Assembly: GCA_001796785.1 (NCBI GenBank)
Contig: MGNL01000082.1
Coordinates: 1 to 5,709 of the forward strand
DNA length: 5,709 nt
Origin: Chloroflexi bacterium RBG_16_51_16
GTDB lineage: Bacteria > Chloroflexota > Anaerolineae > Anaerolineales > Villigracilaceae
Direction: 5' to 3'
Shown here: positions 1-5,631 of the stretch, one piece after another
Layout of the letters: each line of letters starts with the position of its first letter
Position numbering within the stretch: position 1 is the stretch's first letter
Notes under the pieces: model-generated
The model's input: only the letters and a program-made list of their open reading frames with translations
Told to the model about the DNA's origin: nothing
The model's database searches: none
Translations under genes and position numbers: made by a program

Positions 1-1
1 T

Positions 2-1672
2 ACAATGGACCTGGAACGCGAGAAGGGTGTGACGATCAAAGCCTCTGCGGTGCGCATGTTTTACACGACACCGGATGGAGATCAATACGAGATCAACCTG
101 ATCGACACGCCCGGTCATGTCGACTTTGGTTACGAGGTCAGCCGCGCCCTCAAAGCCTGCGAGGGGGCGGTGCTCGTTGTGGACGCAACCCAGGGGATCG
201 AGGCTCAGACGCTGGCGAATCTATACCAGGCACTGGAAGCCGACCTGGTCGTCATCCCGGTCATCAACAAGATCGATCTGCCCTCGGCGCGCCCGGACGA
301 GGTGGCAGAAGACCTGGGTAGTCTGCTGGGCGTGCCATCCGAATCGGTGATCCGCATCTCGGCCAAAGAGGGGAAGAACGTGCCCGCGGTCCTCGAGGCT
401 ATCGTGGAAAAAGTCCCACCACCGAAAGATGCGGATGAGGGGAAGTTGACCGCCCTGATCTTCGATTCGCATTATGACGCGTACAAGGGAGTGATCGCAT
501 ACATCCGGGTCATGGAAGGATCGATCCGGTCTCACGATACGCTGCGGCTGATGGCCACCCGGACCGATCTCAAACCAATTGAGATTGGCATCTTCGCGCC
601 CGGTATGCAAGCCGTGGAACACCTTGGATCGGGAGAGGTCGGTTACATCGCAACCGGACTCAAGACCGTACATGACTGCCGGGTGGGAGATACGATCACC
701 CATACCACAAAGCCAGCCGACCATCCACTGCCCGGTTACCGGCATCCCAAAGCGATGGTGTTCGCGGGCATCTACCCGGTCGAGGCGGACGATTATTCGG
801 ACCTGCGGGAGGGGCTCGACAAACTTCAGCTCAACGATGCCTCCCTCATTTTCGAACCGGAAACATCCCAGGCATTGGGTTTTGGTTTTCGGGCCGGCTT
901 CCTGGGGCTTTTCCACATGGAGATCGTCCAGGAACGCATCGAGCGGGAATACCTGCTGGATGTGCTGTTCACGGCACCTTCTGTGGAGTACGAGGTGAAA
1001 CAGAACGATGATTCCATCGTGCTGGTGGATTCGCCCGCCGAACTACCGGACGAGGGCCAAATCCTGGAGATCCGCGAGCCCTGGATGACGATCGAGATCA
1101 TCACACCCACGGAGTTTTATGGTCCGATCATGGACCTGGTCACCAAGCGGCGCGGGATCTTTAAACAACAGGAGTATCCCGCACCGCACCGCGTCCAGTT
1201 GGATTTCGAAATCCCGCTTTCCGAGATTATCGTTGATTTCTTCGATGACTTGAAATCACGCACCAAAGGTTATGCCTCACTGGATTACCAATTCCTCGAA
1301 TACCGCACAGATGAACTGCAGAAGCTGGAGATCCTGGTGAACGGCGAACCGGTGGATGCATTGGCGGCGATCGTGCATAAAAAGGATGCCTACGCAAAAG
1401 GCCAGCGCCTGATCACCAAATTGAAATCCTTGATCCCGCGCCAGTTATATGACGTGGCCGTCCAGGCTGCGGCGGGCGGACGGGTGATCTCACGCGCCAA
1501 TGTCAAAGCCACGCGGAAGGATGTGCTGGCGAAATGTTATGGCGGCGACATCACCCGCAAGAAAAAGCTACTCGAGAAACAGAAGCGAGGCAAGAAACGC
1601 CTGAAGATGGTCGGGAATGTTGAGATCCCGCAGGAAGCATTCATGGCGGTGTTGAAATTGGAAGAGGAATGA
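2..1672 (+). CDS. lepA: Elongation factor 4 (LepA), 5'-truncated by the window edge
   Basis: This is a translational GTPase that binds the ribosome and acts in translation, by back-translocation or in initiation/biogenesis according to published work. Counting from the Met at 5, the visible G motifs are switch I/G2 in the region GVTIKA (8-13), G3 DTPGH (34-38), G4 NKID (88-91) and G5 SAK (119-121). The EF-G-like domains II, III and V follow, and then the LepA-specific C-terminal domain with CYGGDITRKKK and the ending GNVEIPQEAF. These last two motifs separate LepA from EF-G and BipA. The Met at 5 is not the start: it aligns with Met44 of E. coli LepA (MDLERE), the frame is open to the left edge, and about 43-50 residues including the P-loop (GHIDHGKST-type) lie outside. 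Visible plus missing length gives about 600 residues, normal for the family. The TGA is at 1670-1672, and 69 nt separate it from the next gene. Confidence 0.98.
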   Translation, partial: TMDLEREKGVTIKASAVRMFYTTPDGDQYEINLIDTPGHVDFGYEVSRALKACEGAVLVVDATQGIEAQTLANLYQALEADLVVIPVINKIDLPSARPDEVAEDLGSLLGVPSESVIRISAKEGKNVPAVLEAIVEKVPPPKDADEGKLTALIFDSHYDAYKGVIAYIRVMEGSIRSHDTLRLMATRTDLKPIEIGIFAPGMQAVEHLGSGEVGYIATGLKTVHDCRVGDTITHTTKPADHPLPGYRHPKAMVFAGIYPVEADDYSDLREGLDKLQLNDASLIFEPETSQALGFGFRAGFLGLFHMEIVQERIEREYLLDVLFTAPSVEYEVKQNDDSIVLVDSPAELPDEGQILEIREPWMTIEIITPTEFYGPIMDLVTKRRGIFKQQEYPAPHRVQLDFEIPLSEIIVDFFDDLKSRTKGYASLDYQFLEYRTDELQKLEILVNGEPVDALAAIVHKKDAYAKGQRLITKLKSLIPRQLYDVAVQAAAGGRVISRANVKATRKDVLAKCYGGDITRKKKLLEKQKRGKKRLKMVGNVEIPQEAFMAVLKLEEE

Positions 1673-1687
1673 TCATGCGAGTAGAAT
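1658..1687 (+). promoter_or_regulatory. Possible sigma70-like promoter for the 1742-4456 gene cluster
   Basis: TTGGAA (1658-1663, 4/6 to TTGACA) is followed after 18 nt by TAGAAT (1682-1687, 5/6 to TATAAT). It overlaps the last codons of lepA. Transcription would start near 1694 and leave a leader of about 48 nt before the ATG at 1742. No intrinsic terminator is visible between lepA and the next gene, so read-through from lepA is equally possible. The match is of a quality that can occur by chance. Confidence 0.3.
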
Positions 1688-1741
1688 TTAACAAAAACGG
1701 GGACGTCTTCTAACGCTTGGTCCGCTTCCCCAGATGAAAAT

Positions 1742-2743
1742 ATGTCCAAATTCCTGAAAAACTCGAAGCGCTGGCTCCCCGGCGCGTTGATCAGCCTGCT
1801 GCTGGTGGCCGCGATCCTTTATTTCGTTGACCTGCCCGACATGCTGGCGGCCATCCGTTCGGCAAATTACTTGGTCCTAGCCATAGCCATGACCACCTCT
1901 TTCCTTTGGATGGCTGTCCGGGCTGTAGTCTGGCGTACTCTACTGCGCAACCGCGCCTCCTACACCACCGTGTTCTTTACGGTCGGTGAAGGTTATCTAT
2001 TGAATAACTTTCTTCCCTTCCGGCTGGGTGAGCTCGGCCGGGCTTTTCTGCTCAGCCGAAAGAGCGATATGCAATTCGGAGAGATCCTGCCCACCATCGT
2101 CATCGAACGGATAGTGGACCTCGCTTTTTCTGCAGCCATCCTCATGGCATCCCTCCCTTTCGTTGTCGGAGCACAAGGTGCAGACCGGATCGGGATCATA
2201 GTCGGTGCCGTAGTGCTTGTGGGTCTGGTGATGCTTTTCGTGCTGGCCCGTTATAACCAGTGGGCGGTGAACATTTTCAACGGGTTAAGTGCACGCTGGC
2301 CGGCCTTGCAGCGCTTTGGTGGGACATTCCTCGAGTCATTCTTCGCCGGACTCGGCGTCCTCAAGGACGCATGGCTCTTCGCCAGGTTCCTATTTTGGAT
2401 GGCGCTCAACTGGATGATTGCCATCGTCGCATATTACCTGATCATTCTGGCATTCTTCCCGGAAGCTCAACCGGTCTGGGGAATGTTTGGACTGGGCGCG
2501 GCCGCGTTCGGCGGGGCGATCCCCTCGCTGCCCGGAGCGGTAGGCACGTTTGAGGGCGCCTTCGGCGGCGCGCTAACACTGTTGACCGGCGATCAATCCA
2601 CCTCCCTGGCGGTGGCGTTGACCGGCCGATTATATAATTATCTCAACAGTGGAGTCATTGGCGGGATAGGATTGATCCGGGAAGGGCAGACGCTTTCGGG
2701 GATCTATGAACAGTTGAAAAACTTTAGAGCGAAAGGTGAATGA
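1742..2743 (+). CDS. Flippase-like / lysylphosphatidylglycerol synthase transmembrane (UPF0104) family protein
   Basis: A polytopic inner-membrane protein of 333 residues, the usual length for stand-alone members of the family that includes YbhN and the MprF membrane domain. Hydrophobic segments lie near residues 12-28, 43-64, 125-143, 150-168, 216-238, 245-262 and 288-312. Family signatures are visible: NNFLPFRLGELGRAFLL (88-104), IERIVDL (121-127), and the C-terminal GAIPSLPGAVGTFEGAF (258-274). No soluble aminoacyl-phosphatidylglycerol synthase domain is attached, so LPG synthesis itself is not predicted. Relatives are thought to move or recognise lipids or lipid-linked sugars. The ATG at 1742 has only a weak purine stretch upstream (AGATGAAAAT), but the protein starts properly just before the first membrane segment. 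It is followed after 3 nt by the rhomboid gene, which suggests cotranscription. Its substrate cannot be read from the sequence. Confidence 0.88.
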   Translation: MSKFLKNSKRWLPGALISLLLVAAILYFVDLPDMLAAIRSANYLVLAIAMTTSFLWMAVRAVVWRTLLRNRASYTTVFFTVGEGYLLNNFLPFRLGELGRAFLLSRKSDMQFGEILPTIVIERIVDLAFSAAILMASLPFVVGAQGADRIGIIVGAVVLVGLVMLFVLARYNQWAVNIFNGLSARWPALQRFGGTFLESFFAGLGVLKDAWLFARFLFWMALNWMIAIVAYYLIILAFFPEAQPVWGMFGLGAAAFGGAIPSLPGAVGTFEGAFGGALTLLTGDQSTSLAVALTGRLYNYLNSGVIGGIGLIREGQTLSGIYEQLKNFRAKGE

Positions 2744-2746
2744 CCG

Positions 2747-3418
2747 ATGCTGCCTCTTTATGATTCGCTGCGCACCCATCGCATACCGCTGATCAACTGG
2801 GCCCTGATCGCTCTCAACGGACTGGTCTTCTTTTATGAATTGGGCTTAACCGAGTCCGGTCTGAACGGGTTTATCGAAACCTGGGGGTTGGTGCCAATCC
2901 ATTTGACTGCGAACGCGGGCAATCTCGAGGCGTGGCTGAATGTGTTCACCGCCATGTTCATCCACGGGGGCTGGGTGCACATACTCAGTAACATGTGGGT
3001 GCTGTTTATTTTCGGGGATAACGTGGAAAACCGGATGGGCGGAACGAATTATCTTTTTTTCTATCTACTTAGCGGCGTGGCTGCAGCTTTACTGCAGGCA
3101 TTCCTGCTACCCACAAGCAGCATCCCCATGGTGGGAGCCAGCGGCGCGATCGCCGGTGTGCTGGGCGCCTACATGCTGCTGTTCCCTCAAGCGCGGGTGG
3201 TCAGTCTTGTTCCCATCTTTTTCATATTTACGACGATCGAGCTTCCGGCGGTCATCTTCCTGCTCTTATGGTTCGGGATTCAATTGTTGTCCGGATTTTT
3301 GACCATGGGCGGCGCCGTCGGATCGGGGATAGCCTGGTGGGCGCACATCGGCGGCTTCCTGTTCGGCATCCTGACGGTATTCTTCTTCACACAACGCCGG
3401 ACAATCCGCACCTGGTAA
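2747..3418 (+). CDS. Rhomboid family intramembrane serine protease
   Basis: A membrane-embedded serine protease that cleaves substrates within or next to their transmembrane helices. It has 223 residues and about six hydrophobic segments (near 15-33, 66-88, 101-120, 127-146, 154-183 and 193-215), the bacterial core fold. The catalytic serine is Ser132 in GASG (130-133) and its partner is His200 in AHIGG. His73, His78 and Asn82 (HGGWVHILSN) have the same 5- and 4-residue spacing as His145, His150 and Asn154 of E. coli GlpG, where they form the oxyanion side of the site. The Ser-to-His distance is 68 residues against 53 in GlpG, so the connecting segment is longer. There is no N-terminal cytoplasmic domain and no C-terminal extension. 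A good ribosome-binding site (AAAGGTGA, 2732-2739) overlaps the end of the previous gene and fixes the ATG at 2747. The substrate is unknown. Confidence 0.95.
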   Translation: MLPLYDSLRTHRIPLINWALIALNGLVFFYELGLTESGLNGFIETWGLVPIHLTANAGNLEAWLNVFTAMFIHGGWVHILSNMWVLFIFGDNVENRMGGTNYLFFYLLSGVAAALLQAFLLPTSSIPMVGASGAIAGVLGAYMLLFPQARVVSLVPIFFIFTTIELPAVIFLLLWFGIQLLSGFLTMGGAVGSGIAWWAHIGGFLFGILTVFFFTQRRTIRTW

Positions 3419-3421
3419 TCC

Positions 3422-4456
3422 ATGACCCGGCATTATTTCATCACCGGGGGCGCGGGATTTATCGGAGCCAATTATGTCCACCGTTTGCTCAAGCGCGGCG
3501 AGCAGGTGACCCTTTACGACAACCTCAGCCGTGCCGGCGGACGCCTGAACCTGACCTGGCTGGAGGATACCTTCGGGAAGGATTCATTTCAGATGATCGT
3601 GGGGGATGTGAGAGATGCAGCCCTGCTGGCCGAATCCTGCCGAGAGTCGGAAGTCATCGTACACCTCGCCGGGCAGGTCGCAGTGACGACCTCTGTAACT
3701 GAACCGAGAGCGGATTTTGAAGCGAACGCTCTCGGAACATTCAATGCCCTGGAAGCCGCCCGGCTATCGAAGCGCTCACCGATCTTCATCTTTGCTTCAA
3801 CCAACAAAGTTTACGGCGCCATGGATGATCTCGCATTGGTGGAGGAGCTTACGCGCTGGCGCTACGCAGATCTGCCCTTCGGGTGTCCCGAGACACAGCC
3901 TCTTGATTTTCATTCACCCTATGGCGCCAGCAAGGGTAGCGGCGACCAGTACACCCGCGACTATGCCCGCATTTACGGACTGCGCACAGTGGTATTTCGA
4001 CAGAGTTGCATTTACGGGCCGCGCCAATTCGGGATGGAGGACCAGGGCTGGCTGGCATGGTTGACGATCGCTGCTGTAACCGGTCACCCGATCACGATCT
4101 ACGGGGATGGCAAGCAAGTGCGCGACATCCTCCACATCGATGACCTGCTGGACGCCTATGATGCTGCGGTTGAGAAAATCGAGACAGCCAGGGGAAAGAT
4201 CTACAACATGGGTGGCGGTCCGGATAACATTACTTCCGTCTGGGCGGAATTTGGACCCAGGCTGGAGAAACTGCTGGGTAGGAGTATCAAGGTTCAATAC
4301 GCCGAGGCGCGTCCCGGAGATCAGCTCGTATTTTATGCGGATATCCGCAAGGCAAAGCGGGAATTGAATTGGTCCCCGGGTATCAACCTCGATAAGGGAA
4401 TCGAGCGGTTATATCGGTGGGTGGACGAAAATAAAAATTATTTCCAGGGAAAATAA
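3422..4456 (+). CDS. NAD-dependent sugar epimerase, CDP-paratose 2-epimerase (tyvelose epimerase)-like
   Basis: An extended short-chain dehydrogenase/reductase of 344 residues (TyvE of Salmonella Typhi has about 338). The Rossmann NAD motif GGAGFIG is at 9-15. The catalytic set is Thr127 in ASTNKVYG, Tyr167 and Lys171 (YGASK). Several stretches match the tyvelose epimerase subgroup rather than GalE: DNLSR (33-37), HLAGQVAVTTS (81-91), STNKVYG, LDFHSPYGASKG (161-172), VFRQSCIYGPRQF (191-203) and DQGW (207-210). That enzyme converts CDP-paratose to CDP-tyvelose by C2 epimerisation in the cytoplasm. The exact nucleotide sugar here is inferred, because a different deoxysugar or NDP carrier is possible. 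The start follows the rhomboid stop by 3 nt and places the Rossmann motif in its usual N-terminal position. The ribosome-binding site is poor, so translational coupling is likely. No intrinsic terminator is seen after the TAA. Confidence 0.88.
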   Translation: MTRHYFITGGAGFIGANYVHRLLKRGEQVTLYDNLSRAGGRLNLTWLEDTFGKDSFQMIVGDVRDAALLAESCRESEVIVHLAGQVAVTTSVTEPRADFEANALGTFNALEAARLSKRSPIFIFASTNKVYGAMDDLALVEELTRWRYADLPFGCPETQPLDFHSPYGASKGSGDQYTRDYARIYGLRTVVFRQSCIYGPRQFGMEDQGWLAWLTIAAVTGHPITIYGDGKQVRDILHIDDLLDAYDAAVEKIETARGKIYNMGGGPDNITSVWAEFGPRLEKLLGRSIKVQYAEARPGDQLVFYADIRKAKRELNWSPGINLDKGIERLYRWVDENKNYFQGK

Positions 4457-4510
4457 AACTCGCATTCCCAACCCAAAGTTTTCAACGGAATGATCACCAG
4501 TCATATTTGA

Positions 4511-4533
4511 CCAGCCTGGATGTTCCAGTCTGG
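4511..4533. repeat. Two tandem CCAG-N-CTGG palindromes
   Basis: CCAGCCTGG (4511-4519) and CCAGTCTGG (4525-4533) are 9-bp palindromes around a free centre base. Their centres are 14 nt apart and both are followed by AT. The inner arms can also pair as CTGG-ATGTT-CCAG. They lie about 40-60 nt upstream of the promoter at 4571-4599 and could be a protein-binding site. No known operator is recognised. Confidence 0.4.
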
Positions 4534-4561
4534 ATATATTTTGCCATAGGGAGGTATCGAC

Positions 4562-4582
4562 TTTATCGGTTTGCGACTCACA
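4562..4582 (+). repeat. Imperfect direct repeat, copy 1 (TTTATCGG...CTCACA)
   Basis: TTTATCGG, a 7-nt variable part containing CG, then CTCACA. The second copy lies 87 nt downstream at 4649-4668, with one base fewer in the middle. Sixteen of 21 positions agree, in two exact blocks of 8 and 6. This copy covers the -35 element proposed at 4571-4576. Confidence 0.4.
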
Positions 4583-4599
4583 GGCGGGGGATTTATGAT
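4571..4599 (+). promoter_or_regulatory. Sigma70-like promoter of the EAL gene
   Basis: TTGCGA (4571-4576, 4/6 to TTGACA) and TATGAT (4594-4599, 5/6 to TATAAT) are separated by exactly 17 nt. Initiation would fall near 4605-4607, giving a leader of about 85 nt before the ATG at 4691. It is the best-spaced promoter in the 4457-4690 gap. A perfect-looking AGGGAGGT at 4548-4555 is not followed by any usable start codon and is not taken as a ribosome-binding site. Confidence 0.45.
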
Positions 4600-4606
4600 T
4601 TGGCAG

Positions 4607-4651
4607 AAATTTACCGCCATGGAAGGCGGACAGAACGTCCTGTGAAAATTT
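4607..4651 (+). promoter_or_regulatory. Potential structured 5' leader (three-way junction) of the EAL gene
   Basis: A closing stem AAATTT/AAATTT (4607-4612 with 4646-4651) encloses two adjacent hairpins: CCGCC-ATGGAA-GGCGG (4614-4629) and ACAG-AACGTC-CTGT (4630-4643). The only unpaired junction bases are 4613 and 4644-4645. The element begins where transcription from the 4571-4599 promoter would start. It does not match the c-di-GMP-I or -II riboswitch signatures that I know. The stems are short, so a chance fold is possible. Confidence 0.25.
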
Positions 4652-4668
4652 ATCGGCAATCGCTCACA
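4649..4668 (+). repeat. Imperfect direct repeat, copy 2 (TTTATCGG...CTCACA)
   Basis: The second copy of the box described at 4562-4582: TTTATCGG, then CAATCG, then CTCACA. It lies in the predicted leader, 22 nt before the ATG at 4691. Its first three bases are part of the closing stem of the proposed leader fold. Confidence 0.4.
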
Positions 4669-4690
4669 TCATTGATCAGGGAACCGCGCT

Positions 4691-5461
4691 ATGCCGCCAA
4701 CACATCGCAACACAGAGCCATCGTTCGATAAACCCTCTGCTGTGAGGAATTTGGATTTTGAATTTAGCTTCGCATTCCAGCCGATCGTGAATGCCCGCAC
4801 ACAGGCCGTAGTATCCTTCGAAGCGCTGGTGCGCGGTCCGGGCGGCGAACCATCGTCGGAGGTTTTTTCTAAGGTTCATAGGGGCGAGCTTCATCAATTC
4901 GACCAGGCTTGCCAATCGAAAGCCATCCGGATGGCGAGCCGCCTCAACCTCCAGACCCAGCTCAATATCAACCTGTTACCCAAATCCATTTTCCAAAACG
5001 GGCAAAACATCCGGGACACGCTCCAGGTTTCCCTGGAGTCCGGCTTCCCGGTGGAGAACATCGTTTTCGAGGTCAGCGAAACCAGCAAGCTGCAGGATTA
5101 CAGGCGGATGGTCGCCATTTTTAAAACCAACCGGGAATTTGGATTCAAGACCGCTATCGACGATTTCGGCATGGGTTATTCCGGCCTGCTGCTTCTGGTG
5201 GAATACCAGCCGAACTTCATCAAGCTGGACCGGGCCCTGATCGCGGATATCCACCAGGATAACGTCCGGCAGACCATCGTGCAGGCGATGGGAAACATCT
5301 GCAGGCAGCTGGATATTGACATGATGGCTGAAGGTGTCGAAAAAGCAGAGGAGTACCGTTGGCTGCATGCAGCCGGTGTCAATTTATTCCAGGGATACTA
5401 TTTTGCCGAGCCAACCTTCGAGGCCCTGGCAGATGTCCCGGCAAGAGTTTTTATCATGTGA
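4691..5461 (+). CDS. Stand-alone EAL-domain cyclic-di-GMP phosphodiesterase
   Basis: Predicted to hydrolyse the second messenger c-di-GMP to pGpG in the cytoplasm. It has 256 residues, nearly all EAL domain (about 24-248), after a polar N-terminus of about 20 residues. All the usual metal-binding and catalytic positions are present: Glu44 of FEALVRG, Asn94 of NINLLP, Glu127 and Glu130 of FEVSE, Asp157-Asp158 of IDDFGMGYSGL (loop 6), Lys178 of FIKLD, Glu214 of AEGVE and Gln234 of FQGYYF. Phrases such as AFQPIV, EALVRGPGGE and FDQAC resemble the EAL domains of BLUF-linked proteins such as BlrP1. Here there is no BLUF, PAS, GAF, REC, GGDEF or membrane segment, so any signal must act through a partner or through expression. 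AGGGA (4678-4682), 8 nt upstream, supports the ATG at 4691. It has its own predicted promoter and terminator. Confidence 0.95.
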   Translation: MPPTHRNTEPSFDKPSAVRNLDFEFSFAFQPIVNARTQAVVSFEALVRGPGGEPSSEVFSKVHRGELHQFDQACQSKAIRMASRLNLQTQLNINLLPKSIFQNGQNIRDTLQVSLESGFPVENIVFEVSETSKLQDYRRMVAIFKTNREFGFKTAIDDFGMGYSGLLLLVEYQPNFIKLDRALIADIHQDNVRQTIVQAMGNICRQLDIDMMAEGVEKAEEYRWLHAAGVNLFQGYYFAEPTFEALADVPARVFIM

Positions 5462-5485
5462 GCCGCTAACAAAAATCGATACTTG

Positions 5486-5517
5486 AAAAGAACCACCTCT
5501 CATCGGTGGTTCTTTTT
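5486..5517. terminator. Intrinsic terminator after the EAL gene, probably bidirectional
   Basis: A perfect 12-bp stem, AAAAGAACCACC (5486-5497) with GGTGGTTCTTTT (5505-5516), has a 7-nt loop (TCTCATC). A run of five T ends at 5517. It lies 24 nt after the TGA. Read on the other strand it also ends in a T run, so it can work in both directions. The rest of the gap, 5518-5614, shows no gene. Confidence 0.93.
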
Positions 5518-5614
5518 GCATAGTGAACTGGACGAATTAAAGAAAATTCAACTTGGAAATTTCTGTTCGGGCAAGCTTTGTGCGCTGGTTTCCCGCCTGG
5601 TCGCGTCCTAAGGG

Positions 5615-5620
5615 TATAAT
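5615..5620 (+). promoter_or_regulatory. -10 box of a probable leaderless promoter for the glycosyltransferase gene
   Basis: A perfect TATAAT ends 11 nt before the ATG at 5632. Initiation 6-8 nt downstream would give a leader of only about 4-6 nt. There is no convincing -35 hexamer at 16-18 nt spacing and no extended -10 TG. No Shine-Dalgarno sequence precedes the ATG, which fits leaderless translation. Confidence 0.55.
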
Positions 5621-5631
5621 CCGTGCGCCTC

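Noticed and set aside
221..916. A 231-codon open frame on the minus strand
   Set aside because: It lies wholly opposite lepA, whose protein is conserved throughout. The minus-strand product shows no recognisable domain and is a composition shadow of the GC-rich codons.
2582..2638. TTGACC at 2582 and 2618 with a perfect TATAAT at 2633 inside the flippase-like gene
   Set aside because: The spacings (45 and 9 nt) do not make a promoter. The bases are codons of conserved residues (LTG twice, then LYNY).
3914..4297. A 127-codon open frame on the minus strand
   Set aside because: It is antisense to the conserved core of the epimerase, has no family resemblance, and is explained by codon bias of the sense gene.
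4427..4458. Direct repeat GAAAATAAAA at the end of the epimerase gene
   Set aside because: A 10-nt A-rich low-complexity match spanning the last codons. It is likely by chance and has no associated structure.
4541..4690. Known c-di-GMP riboswitch (class I or II) ahead of the EAL gene
   Set aside because: I looked for the conserved GCAAAC, GACGCAAAGCC and AGCCGGGTTGCC-like segments of class I and for class II signatures. None is present by eye.
4507..4731. A 74-codon + strand frame starting at TTG and running into the EAL gene
   Set aside because: It has a non-ATG start, no ribosome-binding site and no recognisable protein. It overlaps the promoter and leader and the first codons of a well-supported gene.
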